6,943 bases of DNA from Gammaproteobacteria bacterium (GTDB taxonomy: Bacteria > Pseudomonadota > Gammaproteobacteria > GRL18): positions 1 through 6,943 of the forward strand of contig DAOVUK010000166.1 in assembly GCA_030632625.1 (NCBI GenBank), given 5' to 3'. A program made the translations under genes and the position numbers. Below the pieces are notes generated by a model. That model saw only the letters and a program-made list of their open reading frames with translations. It ran no database searches and was not told where the DNA came from. Below, in pieces: positions 1-6,319 of this stretch (position 1 is the stretch's first letter; every line of letters starts with the position of its first letter).

Positions 1-128
1 ACCAGGAGCCGTCAGCTATAACACCAGGAGCCGTCAGCTATAACACCAGGAGCCGTCAGCTATAACACCAGGAGCCGTCAGCTATAACACCAGGAGCCGT
101 CAGCAACACCAAAAGCCGTCAGCCAAAC
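1..128. repeat. 22-bp tandem repeat array, truncated by the window edge
   Basis: Four exact 22-bp copies start at 1, 23, 45 and 67. Each is a 16-base core ACCAGGAGCCGTCAGC followed by a 6-base linker TATAAC. A fifth copy (89–107) keeps the core but has the short linker AAC. A sixth (108–128) has a degenerate core (ACCAAAAGCCGTCAGC) and linker CAAAC. Decay toward the right and perfect identity at the left edge suggest the array continues to the left. The unit is not a multiple of three and the frames I checked meet stops, so it does not look coding. It lies downstream of flgN. The unit is not palindromic. I do not recognise it; protein-binding iterons or slippage-driven expansion are both possible. 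Confidence 0.9.
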
Positions 129-186
129 ATTAAATCCTCATATAAGACAGTGGAGAATTTCATGTTCTATGAAAGCCTTCATGATA

Positions 187-717
187 TCAGACCTCGGTGT
201 ATAAGGCACTGCGTTTCTGCAGACTGGTTTGACCTGAGTGGCTATAAGTTTGTGTATTATTTAAGGGATGTCCCAATAATATCTGTAAAATTTGTTCGCT
301 GTTTTCCTTTCTAATATTGATCATCCTGCCATTCAGTTCATTTTGTTTTTTACATTCAGGTAGTTTAACTTTAACCGCCTGCCAGCTATTTTGAATGCTT
401 TGTGACGGGTGTTGTTTAATAAAGTGAGAAAAATCAGGATGATTGTATATCATTCCTGTTTGCTGCTCGAAGAAATGCTGGCGCTGTTTGTCCAGCTGCT
501 CTAATTTACTAAGAAACATGAGTTTTTTATCGAGTAAGCTGTCAATTGACTTTATGTCACGCTCTAGAATAGCGGTGTTTTCAATTTTTAATAATTGAAT
601 AACCTGTTCCAGGCATTGTTGTTGCTGTTGCAGAATGCCGGTCAACTCTTTTTCTCTAAGAATTTCTTCTTGAGGCGATGCTTGTTCTGTTGCCTGGTCT
701 GATAAAAACGGGTTCAT
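187..717 (-). CDS. flgN: FlgN family flagellar export chaperone
   Basis: FlgN is a cytosolic type III export chaperone that holds the hook–filament junction proteins FlgK and FlgL for delivery to the flagellar export gate. The 176-residue product is almost all helical and charged, with a Gln-rich coiled stretch (residues 30–39) and the family's C-terminal signature: an Asn-x4-Asn-Gly-Arg core at about 125–131, a Leu-rich helix to about 149, then a TYSHSGQT segment (157–164) resembling the usual FlgN tail. The ATG has AGGA seven bases upstream. It follows flgM by 62 bp on the same strand, the common flgMN pair, and probably shares its sigma-28 promoter. Identification rests on the C-terminal signature and the neighbours, since FlgN diverges quickly in sequence. 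Confidence 0.87.
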   Translation of the reverse strand: MNPFLSDQATEQASPQEEILREKELTGILQQQQQCLEQVIQLLKIENTAILERDIKSIDSLLDKKLMFLSKLEQLDKQRQHFFEQQTGMIYNHPDFSHFIKQHPSQSIQNSWQAVKVKLPECKKQNELNGRMINIRKENSEQILQILLGHPLNNTQTYSHSGQTSLQKRSALYTEV

Positions 718-779
718 TTCTTTATCCTGTTGTTGCTGTAAAGAACGTATTGTAAAACTATTATTGTCTCAGGCTATTG

Positions 780-1109
780 TCAATATAAACCTTTTTCAAA
801 GCTAATAAACTTCTCTGCAATGCGCACAGAATTAAATTCAAAGGTACCGTCACGGAGTGAATTTCTAATTTGCTCAACCTTTTGTGTGTCAACAATCGGT
901 AGTCGGGCAATCTGGTCTTCCAATGACTTTATTCGCATCGCTGAATTGGTCAGATTAACTGAATCCTGCTCAAGCATAGCTTTTGAGGCCTGGTTTGCTT
1001 TACCTGCAGAATCATGATCCGCTTTAACATGCTTTTGTTCATTAGCTCTGTTAGTTTGTGATGTACTGTTTTTTGCATGAGTTGATATATTGCTGATATT
1101 TATTGGCAT
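780..1109 (-). CDS. flgM: FlgM, anti-sigma-28 factor
   Basis: FlgM binds FliA (sigma-28) and keeps late flagellar genes off until the hook is complete, when it is exported through the flagellum. At 109 residues it has the usual size. The first ~45 residues are polar and low in complexity, as expected of the disordered export portion. The C-terminal half (about 48–109) carries the sigma-binding helices, including a PIVD-x2-KVE-x-IR block at 71–82 and the closing AEKFISFEKGLY. The ATG is preceded by a strong GGGGGAG nine bases upstream. A consensus sigma-28 promoter sits immediately ahead, so the gene is controlled by the factor it inhibits. flgN follows on the same strand. Confidence 0.94.
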   Translation of the reverse strand: MPINISNISTHAKNSTSQTNRANEQKHVKADHDSAGKANQASKAMLEQDSVNLTNSAMRIKSLEDQIARLPIVDTQKVEQIRNSLRDGTFEFNSVRIAEKFISFEKGLY

Positions 1110-1136
1110 AGTTTTATGCTCCCCCGTTTGGCTATA

Positions 1137-1163
1137 TTATCGGCTGCTTGTGGGGAAACTTTA
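1137..1163 (-). promoter_or_regulatory. Sigma-28 (FliA) promoter of flgM-flgN
   Basis: Read on the minus strand, the -35 box TAAAGTTT (1156–1163) is separated by 11 bp from the -10 box GCCGATAA (1137–1144). This equals the enterobacterial FliA consensus at every position of both boxes, with the canonical spacing. The start of transcription should fall near 1130, about 20 bases ahead of the flgM start codon, with the ribosome binding site in between. Its presence implies a FliA gene elsewhere in the genome and places flgMN in the late flagellar class. Confidence 0.92.
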
Positions 1164-1227
1164 GCACTTTTTAATGTTAAAATTCAAACTCTTTAGATAC
1201 TGGTATGATATTGTTCAGACGTTTGTA

Positions 1228-1968
1228 TCAGAAATTGACTGATACAATTCCTCTTGCTGTTACCAGCGCATCAATAATTTTTTTTGAACTGTTATTGCGT
1301 ACCTTGATCATTTCATTATAACGCCCATTTTTAAGAGCAGTGCCTTTCATACTGACTTGCAGTGTCTGGCTTTTGGCATAAATTAAAACAGATTCCTTTT
1401 TGCGTACTAACAATGCCTCCTGCAGCATTGAGCTGTTGATGACCCGGTTGGGGCGAATTGTTCTACGTGCTTCCCGACCGGTAATATTGGCCAGTATGGA
1501 GAAATGCTTTTGATTTTGATGGCTTATTTGCTGTTCCATCAGGGTTATTTTATCCGGGGTGATTATTTCACCGCGGATAATGGTGGTTTTACTGACAAAC
1601 ATCTTTCTGCTGAGAATGGTTTTAACAGGAATATAAATACTCCATGGCGTATCGCCATAACATCGAACGCCGATAGTCCAGCTTTTTGTAATGCGTTTAC
1701 TGATGCTTGAACTGGCCTCAAGTGCTTGAGAACATTGTTTAAAGTGAATTCTGGAATCGATTTTACCGGCTTTAATTGTTTTAATTGTAACATCTTCAGG
1801 GAGCTGTGAGCGGACAAATTCAACGGCAGTATTACGGATCTGTTCATGAGAATGATGTTCAGCGGCAAATAGGGCATTGGTATAAAATAATGTTAGTAAC
1901 AATATACCCAGCACTAATTGACAAAAATTAATTTTATGATGCTTTAATTGTTTCTGTTTTAGTGTCAT
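1228..1968 (-). CDS. flgA: FlgA, flagellar P-ring assembly chaperone
   Basis: FlgA works in the periplasm and helps FlgI subunits assemble the P-ring around the flagellar rod. I chose the ATG at 1968 (246 residues). A GTG start six codons upstream is open, but the AAAGGA ribosome site lies between the two, seven bases before the ATG. A signal peptide is clear: basic residues, a hydrophobic run (QLVLGILLLTLFYTNALFA) and a likely cut before Ala-Glu. Numbered from the longer form, Cys85 and Cys109 match the pair expected to form the family disulfide. The SAF-type fold occupies roughly residues 125–190 (RGEIITPDKI at 138–147). The C-terminal part ends in the usual beta-rich tail (NEMIKVRN at 224–231, then GIVSVNF). 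A sigma-54-type promoter lies upstream. Confidence 0.92.
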   Translation of the reverse strand: MTLKQKQLKHHKINFCQLVLGILLLTLFYTNALFAAEHHSHEQIRNTAVEFVRSQLPEDVTIKTIKAGKIDSRIHFKQCSQALEASSSISKRITKSWTIGVRCYGDTPWSIYIPVKTILSRKMFVSKTTIIRGEIITPDKITLMEQQISHQNQKHFSILANITGREARRTIRPNRVINSSMLQEALLVRKKESVLIYAKSQTLQVSMKGTALKNGRYNEMIKVRNNSSKKIIDALVTARGIVSVNF

Positions 1969-2013
1969 TTTTTTATCCTTTAGCACCTGTTTTACTCTCT
2001 ACTACAAAAAACA

Positions 2014-2029
2014 TGCAAAAATCAAACCA
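2014..2029 (-). promoter_or_regulatory. Candidate sigma-54 (RpoN) promoter of flgA
   Basis: On the minus strand the sequence TGGTTTGATTTTTGCA has GG and GC separated by exactly 10 bp, with TGG at -24 and TTGCA at -12. This fits the RpoN consensus TGGCAC-N5-TTGCA, although the three bases after TGG are TTT instead of CAC. Transcription would begin near 2003, giving a ~35-base leader to the flgA ATG at 1968. Sigma-54 control of early and middle flagellar genes is known in Pseudomonas and Vibrio, so the context is sensible. The -24 side is imperfect and the assignment is a pattern match only. Confidence 0.55.
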
Positions 2030-2104
2030 GTTCTGATGCAAAATTATGTTTCGCTGCGGGTGATATTTTTAAAATAAGCTATCATTAAGATTTAATGTAT
2101 TTTG

Positions 2105-2136
2105 ACTTTTGTTGAAATTAACTTTTGTTGAAATTA
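2105..2136. repeat. Perfect 16-bp tandem duplication in the flgA / HAMP-gene spacer
   Basis: The 16-mer ACTTTTGTTGAAATTA occurs twice back to back (2105–2120 and 2121–2136) with no mismatch. It lies 65 bp ahead of the rightward HAMP gene, where its promoter should be. Each copy contains a TTGAAA that could act as a -35 box; neither has a convincing -10 at normal spacing. A recent slippage duplication is the simplest explanation. Confidence 0.85.
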
Positions 2137-2200
2137 ATAGTTATCAGCAAAATTGTATCTGACAGAATCACTAAACGACCGGTAATGGGGAAAATATTTC

Positions 2201-2581
2201 ATGTCTTTTTCTTTTGGAAAACCGAGCATATTAAAAAATCTGTTTCTTGCATTTCTTACCTTTGGAATACTTTTAGGTGCAATATTTCCATTATGGGCAA
2301 GTTTGTTTGTTGACTGGAAAGAAGGCATGCATGGCTGGTTTGTGCTTTCCTGTATAGTGGCAGGCCTGACGATTGGTCTGGCAAATTACTGGCTTTTGAA
2401 CATTGTGTTGTTAAGAAGGCTGCAATGTATTTCAATTACTGCAATGACGATCAGTAAAAATGATTTAACTCAGAAATTAAATGTCACCAGTTTTGATATG
2501 GTGGGTGATATTGCCAGCAGTTTTAACTATATGACAGAGAATCTACGCAATGTTATTAGTGAAATTTCACAGTTTAGCTGA
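2201..2581 (+). CDS. Small two-helix membrane protein with a terminal HAMP domain
   Basis: The 126-residue product has two hydrophobic segments (about 13–36 and 45–66) joined by a periplasmic loop of only about eight residues, then a HAMP-like region (about 67–120): an amphipathic first helix, a connector, and a second helix carrying the typical D-M-V-G-D-I-A-x2-F-N-x-M pattern (99–111). HAMP domains normally pass a membrane signal to a kinase, cyclase or chemoreceptor tail, but here the protein stops six residues later. The ATG has GGGGA nine bases upstream. The usual Pro in HAMP helix 1 is not present. It is either a true stand-alone HAMP adaptor or a remnant of a chemoreceptor that lost its signalling tail. 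A partner cannot be named. Its transcription converges with the Dnr-like gene. Confidence 0.8.
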   Translation: MSFSFGKPSILKNLFLAFLTFGILLGAIFPLWASLFVDWKEGMHGWFVLSCIVAGLTIGLANYWLLNIVLLRRLQCISITAMTISKNDLTQKLNVTSFDMVGDIASSFNYMTENLRNVISEISQFS

Positions 2582-2613
2582 AACAAATTGAAACACAGCA
2601 CAGCAGTCTCAGT

Positions 2614-3333
2614 CTAAGACATACAGCCGGTTTTACGTTTCACAAATGATTCACCAATAATCTCTTTTAGTTTCTCCGGTTGAATGAGGATAATAGTTTC
2701 ATCTTCAATACTAATCAAATTATCTTTTTTTAGTTTAGACAGGATACGCGAAAATGTTTCCGGAGTAATAGATAGTCGTGAAGCGATCATTGATTTGGTT
2801 GCTGTCAGCTTTACGCTTGGCTGATCCTGAAGATCATTAATGTGACCTAATAAGTAACTGATTAAACGATGTTTGGCATTATAAATTGTTAACTCACTGA
2901 TTTCCATCAGGAGTCCTTTCAGACGGGTACTCATATCTGCCATCATAGCAAAACACAGCGCATTAGATTTTTGTAACTGCTCTGTAAATGCAATATTATC
3001 AAAATAAAACAACTCAGTATTACTGGTTGAGCGAGCATTGACAGGATAACGATTGCCTTCCATAAACATAACGGCTTCAGCAAACGTCTGTCCCGGACCA
3101 ATAATATCAACGACTTTTTCATTGCCCTCCGGAGAGGTTTGAAATAACATTATCTGCCCGCTTCGTACCAGAAAAAAACGTGTTGCTTCTTCACCCTGCT
3201 CAAATAAAGTTTCATTTCTTTTTAATGAAGTCAGATTTGATTGTTGAAGAATATTATTGAATGCCTTATCGGGTAAGCGACGAAATAGATAATGCTGGCG
3301 TAATTCCTGCTGGAAAAGTTTACTGATGCTCAA
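2614..3333 (-). CDS. Crp/Fnr family regulator, Dnr-like
   Basis: This is a 239-residue transcription factor with an N-terminal cyclic-nucleotide-binding-type beta roll (about 15–125), a long dimer helix (about 128–160) and a C-terminal winged helix (about 172–225). The recognition helix contains E192-T-F-S195-R196, the E-xx-S-R pattern by which Fnr/Dnr proteins read TTGAT half sites. No N-terminal cysteine cluster exists (the first Cys is residue 127), so it is not an Fe-S Fnr. The TFAEAVMFM block (83–91) and the N-terminal QHYLF resemble Dnr, the heme-based nitric oxide sensor of denitrifying pseudomonads. The start is TTG at 3333: no ATG or GTG lies in frame upstream, and the resulting N-terminus lines up with Dnr as I recall it. 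No good Shine–Dalgarno is visible. NO sensing is inferred from family resemblance. Confidence 0.87.
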   Translation of the reverse strand: MSISKLFQQELRQHYLFRRLPDKAFNNILQQSNLTSLKRNETLFEQGEEATRFFLVRSGQIMLFQTSPEGNEKVVDIIGPGQTFAEAVMFMEGNRYPVNARSTSNTELFYFDNIAFTEQLQKSNALCFAMMADMSTRLKGLLMEISELTIYNAKHRLISYLLGHINDLQDQPSVKLTATKSMIASRLSITPETFSRILSKLKKDNLISIEDETIILIQPEKLKEIIGESFVKRKTGCMS

Positions 3334-3369
3334 TGGATTATCTCGCTCGAAGGTTAATGAATGATCAGA

Positions 3370-3397
3370 ATTATAGAGGAGTTAATGAAGAAGTTAA
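3370..3397 (-). promoter_or_regulatory. Candidate sigma-70 promoter of the Dnr-like gene
   Basis: On the minus strand a perfect -10 TATAAT (3370–3375) lies 16 bp after TTAACT (3392–3397), which matches four of six -35 positions. Transcription would start near 3362, leaving a leader of about 29 bases to the TTG start codon. No TTGAT-N4-ATCAA box was seen here, so there is no sign of autoregulation by an Fnr-type site. Confidence 0.6.
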
Positions 3398-3460
3398 AGA
3401 AATATAATGTCCTGGTATGTTAATAAGTTCGTTAAGTGAGTATGTTGATAAGTTTGCAGG

Positions 3461-3484
3461 TTTATAAGTTTATAAGTTTATAAC
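3461..3484. repeat. 8-bp tandem repeat (TTTATAAG x3)
   Basis: Three consecutive copies: TTTATAAG at 3461–3468, TTTATAAG at 3469–3476 and TTTATAAC at 3477–3484. A related GATAAGTTTG lies just to the left. The array adjoins the inverted-repeat cluster at the end of galE. On the minus strand it gives an A/T-rich run with no oligo-T tract long enough for a standard intrinsic terminator. Confidence 0.8.
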
Positions 3485-3535
3485 TCCACCTAATGCAGGA
3501 TAAGGTGGAGTAAGAAAACTACAGCAACTCCACCT
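3483..3535 (-). terminator. Three-arm hairpin cluster at the galE stop codon, possible terminator or attenuator
   Basis: In the galE transcript arm A (AGGTGGAGT, 3535–3527, overlapping the TAG stop codon) can pair with arm B (ACTCCACCT, 3511–3503), and B can equally pair with arm C (AGGTGGAGT, 3491–3483). Both helices are perfect 9-bp stems with loops of 15 and 13 bases, so they exclude each other. Arms A and C belong to a 13-bp direct repeat on the plus strand (3482–3494 and 3526–3538). No U-run follows either stem, so a classical Rho-independent terminator is not shown; RNA processing or protection of the 3' end is an alternative. It separates galE from the Dnr-like gene. Confidence 0.5.
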
Positions 3536-4541
3536 AATAACCATCAGGGTTGTTGCTTTGCCAGCGCCAGGTATCTTCAGCCATTTCATCCAGACCGTAT
3601 TCGGCTTTCCAGTTGATTTCCTGTAAAGCGAAAGCAGGATCGGCAAAGCAGGTTGCGATGTCCCCGGGGCGACGTGCAACTATCTGATAAGGTATGTTGC
3701 GATCAGACGCTTTTTCAATTGCTTTGACCATTTCCAGAACGCTGTATCCCTGACCCGTGCCAAGATTATAAACCACTAATCCGGGTTTGCTGGTCAATTT
3801 TTCTAATGCTTTAATGTGCCCGCGAGCCAGGTCAACAACATGAATATAATCTCTAACGCCTGTGCCGTCAGGTGTATCGTAGTCGCCGCCAAAAATAGAA
3901 AGGATGTCACGTTTACCAATGGCAACCTGAGAGATATAAGGGATCAGGTTATTAGGAATACCATTGGGATCTTCACCAATTAAACCTGATTTATGTGCGC
4001 CTACAGGGTTAAAATAGCGCAGCAGGGCAATATTCCAACTATCGTCTGCAACAAAAAGATCATGACTGATTTCTTCAATAATCAGTTTTGAACGCCCATA
4101 GGGATTAGTAGCAGAAAGAGGAAAATCTTCTGTAATTGGAACCGTATGGGGATCGCCATAAACAGTTGCAGAGGAGCTAAAGACAAAGTTTTTGACATTG
4201 AAGTCACGCATGACTTTAAACAGAACCAGCGTACCGGTAAGGTTTGTCTGATAATATTCAAGCGGCATTGTCACTGATTCACCGACGGCTTTGAGTCCGG
4301 CAAAGTGGATGACAGCATCAATCTTATGTTCTGCAAAGATTTTTGCCAGAGCGGCTTCATCCAATATATCCTGCTCATAAAAAACAACTTCTTTGCCAGT
4401 GATGGTTTTAACCCGGTTCAGGGATTCTTTGCTTGAATTGCACAGGTTATCAATAACTACAACCTGATAGTTATTGTTTAACAGCTCGACACAGGTATGG
4501 CTGCCAATATACCCGGCTCCGCCAGTAACTAAAACTTTCAT
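3534..4541 (-). CDS. galE: UDP-glucose 4-epimerase
   Basis: GalE interconverts UDP-glucose and UDP-galactose using tightly bound NAD, feeding galactose metabolism and the sugars of lipopolysaccharide and exopolysaccharide. The 335-residue length is normal. It is an extended short-chain dehydrogenase: the NAD-binding GGAGYIG lies at 7–13, a DNL motif at 31–33, the catalytic Ser124 in [10 protein letters not shown], and the catalytic Y148-x3-K152. The substrate-binding NPVGAH is at 178–183, and the [16 protein letters not shown] block at 224–239 is characteristic of GalE. The ATG is preceded by AAGGAA. It starts 62 bp after dapE on the same strand, so it is probably the last gene of the same transcript. 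No other galactose-pathway gene is in the window, which favours a cell-envelope role. Confidence 0.96.
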   Translation of the reverse strand: MKVLVTGGAGYIGSHTCVELLNNNYQVVVIDNLCNSSKESLNRVKTITGKEVVFYEQDILDEAALAKIFAEHKIDAVIHFAGLKAVGESVTMPLEYYQTNLTGTLVLFKVMRDFNVKNFVFSSSATVYGDPHTVPITEDFPLSATNPYGRSKLIIEEISHDLFVADDSWNIALLRYFNPVGAHKSGLIGEDPNGIPNNLIPYISQVAIGKRDILSIFGGDYDTPDGTGVRDYIHVVDLARGHIKALEKLTSKPGLVVYNLGTGQGYSVLEMVKAIEKASDRNIPYQIVARRPGDIATCFADPAFALQEINWKAEYGLDEMAEDTWRWQSNNPDGY

Positions 4542-4603
4542 TTATTCTAATTCCTTTTGTTTTTATTTTTTAGAGGTTTTCTACAAGCAGCTATAACCTT
4601 TAA

Positions 4604-5737
4604 CTACAATACGTTTTCCAGGATTTTTTCATAAATTAATGATAAATCATCCAGGTCTTTGCTGGCAACACATTCATTAACTTTATGTATAGTGGCATTC
4701 AGTGGACCCAGTTCAATGACCTGAGAACCAGTTGGGGCAATAAAACGGCCATCGGATGTACCGCCAGCTGTTGATAGCTCTGTTTTAAGGCCAGTAATTT
4801 CGGTGATGCTTTTTTGCGCGGCATCAACGAGATCGCCTTTGGCTGTTAAAAATGGATGTCCTGATAAGACCCAGTCAATATCGTAGTCTAAGTCATGGCT
4901 TTTTAATAAGGCTTCAACGCGTGATGCAATTTTTTCCTGGGTCAATTCAGTTGAAAAACGAAAATTAAAGAGAACTTCTATATCGCCGGGGATCACATTA
5001 GTGGCACCGGTTCCGGCATTAATATTAGATATCTGGAAACTGGTGGGAGGAAAAAACGCATTACCCTGATCCCATTCAATTGCTGTTAATTCAGCCAAGG
5101 CAGGTACAATTTGATGTATGGGGTTTTTTGCCAGATGGGGATAAGCCACATGACCCTGAATACCATGGACGATTAATTTTGCACCCAGAGAACCTCGTCG
5201 ACCATTTTTAATCGTATCGCCTAATAGACTGGTGCAGGAAGGTTCACCCACCAGCCACATATCTATGTGTTCATTATTCTTTTTAAGGTGTTCGATGACT
5301 TTAATGGTGCCGTCAATTGCCGGTCCTTCTTCATCACTGGTGATCAGAAAACCAATAGCACCTTTGTGTTCAGGATTGTTTTCAATAAAGCGTTCACAGG
5401 CAGTGACCATGGCAGCCAGACTGCCTTTCATATCTGCAGCGCCGCGACCATAAAGCACACCATCTGTAATGGTGGTCTCAAATGGGGGACTATTCCATTG
5501 TTCTACAGGCCCACTGGGCACGACATCTGTATGACCGGCAAAAACAAATAAAGGTTCTGCATTACCCCGTTTTGCCCAGAAATTATCGACTTCACCAAAG
5601 CGTAGTCGTTCGATCTTAAAGCCAATGTTTTCCAGTCGTTTAATCATTAATTCCTGACAGCCTTTGTCATCAGGCGTAACCGAATCAATATTAATGAGTT
5701 CGCTGGCAAGTTGAACCGTTGTACTTAAGTTTGTCAT
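4604..5737 (-). CDS. dapE: Succinyl-diaminopimelate desuccinylase
   Basis: DapE hydrolyses N-succinyl-LL-2,6-diaminopimelate to LL-diaminopimelate and succinate, supplying lysine and the peptidoglycan cross-linker meso-DAP. The 377-residue protein is a full-length M20 di-zinc peptidase. Metal ligands and catalytic residues can be assigned in order: H69 and D71 ([11 protein letters not shown]), D102 ([10 protein letters not shown]), E136 and E137 (TSDEEGP), E165 (GEPSC) and H351 near the C-terminus, each offset by two from the E. coli numbering I recall. The lid/dimer domain (about 183–295) carries [11 protein letters not shown], and the conserved GGTSDGRF follows at 325–332. The ribosome binding site is weak. 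It lies 31 bp after the arsC-like gene and is probably translated from the same mRNA as dapD. Confidence 0.97.
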   Translation of the reverse strand: MTNLSTTVQLASELINIDSVTPDDKGCQELMIKRLENIGFKIERLRFGEVDNFWAKRGNAEPLFVFAGHTDVVPSGPVEQWNSPPFETTITDGVLYGRGAADMKGSLAAMVTACERFIENNPEHKGAIGFLITSDEEGPAIDGTIKVIEHLKKNNEHIDMWLVGEPSCTSLLGDTIKNGRRGSLGAKLIVHGIQGHVAYPHLAKNPIHQIVPALAELTAIEWDQGNAFFPPTSFQISNINAGTGATNVIPGDIEVLFNFRFSTELTQEKIASRVEALLKSHDLDYDIDWVLSGHPFLTAKGDLVDAAQKSITEITGLKTELSTAGGTSDGRFIAPTGSQVIELGPLNATIHKVNECVASKDLDDLSLIYEKILENVL

Positions 5738-5768
5738 AGATATTTTCTGTATTTTAGTAAATTAATGA

Positions 5769-6110
5769 TTAAAACATGTCCTGATATTGCTCGTCTTTAA
5801 ATCCGACATGCAATGTACCGCCCATATCAAGAACCGGGCGTTTAATAATAGAGGTGTTGTCCAGCATAATAGCAACAGCCTTATTTCTGTCAATATCAGC
5901 TTTCATTTCATCAGACAATTTTCGCCAGGTCGTACCGCGTTTATTGAGCAGAATTTCCCAACCCAGTGCATCAACCCATTTCTCAAGTGTTTGCTGGTCT
6001 AAACCGTCTTTTTTGAAATTATGGAATTGATAGTCAATGTTATTTTCTGTTAACCATTTTCTGGCTTTACTTACTGTGTTGCAATTTGGGATGCCGTATA
6101 GGGTGTTCAT
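5769..6110 (-). CDS. ArsC/Spx family protein, YffB-like
   Basis: This is a 113-residue thioredoxin-fold protein of the ArsC/Spx superfamily. The N-terminal GIPNCNTVSKAR (6–17) has a single cysteine, Cys10, in a C-x-x-x-x-K setting and not the CxxC of Spx. NKRGTTWRKL (56–65) and the cis-Pro-type IIKRPVL (88–94) are the other family landmarks. These match the YffB subgroup, which is commonly found next to dapE in gammaproteobacteria and is not an established arsenate reductase. A glutathione-dependent thiol reductase role has been proposed for YffB, but the substrate is unknown. The start ATG has only a weak upstream AGG. The location between dapD and dapE suggests co-transcription, not a proven lysine-pathway role. 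Confidence 0.9.
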   Translation of the reverse strand: MNTLYGIPNCNTVSKARKWLTENNIDYQFHNFKKDGLDQQTLEKWVDALGWEILLNKRGTTWRKLSDEMKADIDRNKAVAIMLDNTSIIKRPVLDMGGTLHVGFKDEQYQDMF

Positions 6111-6191
6111 ATTTATTGCCTGTATTCTTGTTTGTATATAGTTTAAAGAATTAGGGGCTCGCTCGGATATGATGGGAGGAGTAGAAACGAT

Positions 6192-6319
6192 TGTTGGGTA
6201 GACTGGTTCTTCTGACTGGGGACGCGCTCAAGTACGTCCGTGTAGCGCTTAGTGAAAACATCCATGTTTTCCCTCTTTATTTATGAAACGCCCATTCAGA
6301 AGAACCAGCCCACCCAACA
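6192..6319 (+). repeat. MITE-like inverted-repeat element 1
   Basis: A 128-bp element begins TGTTGGG and ends CCCAACA. Its 29-bp arms (6192–6220 and 6291–6319) pair at 26 positions. Two of the three mismatches would be G·U pairs in RNA read leftward, the direction of dapD-dapE transcription. The interior holds TGGGGACGC (6217–6225), a block at 6229–6249 shared with element 2, and a perfect palindrome GAAAACAT-CC-ATGTTTTC (6254–6271). It has no transposase and no credible reading frame. Matching ends, shared interior and intergenic location support a non-autonomous repeat family. Confidence 0.8.

Noticed and set aside
162..314. A 50-codon plus-strand frame with GGAG six bases before its ATG, just right of the repeat array
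   Set aside because: Most of it is antisense to the conserved C-terminal part of flgN and the product shows no recognisable motif; the ribosome-site match alone is not enough.
1504..1877. Alternative frames overlapping flgA on both strands
   Set aside because: They lie within the well-supported flgA frame and show no family motifs.
1966..1986. Upstream GTG as the start of FlgA
   Set aside because: The AAAGGA ribosome site lies downstream of the GTG and at ideal distance from the ATG at 1968, which also gives a cleaner signal peptide.
2559..2570. Perfect 12-bp palindrome GTGAAATTTCAC near the end of the HAMP gene
   Set aside because: It lies inside coding sequence, has no T-run after it and no second copy was noticed; a chance palindrome in AT-rich DNA is adequate.
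5232..5551. Plus-strand frames of 73 and 94 codons opposite dapE
   Set aside because: They overlap highly conserved catalytic regions of dapE on the other strand and encode no recognisable protein.
5769..6110. Arsenate reductase function for the ArsC-family gene
   Set aside because: No arsenic-resistance neighbours are present, and the single-cysteine YffB-like form next to dapE is a distinct subgroup without established arsenate activity.
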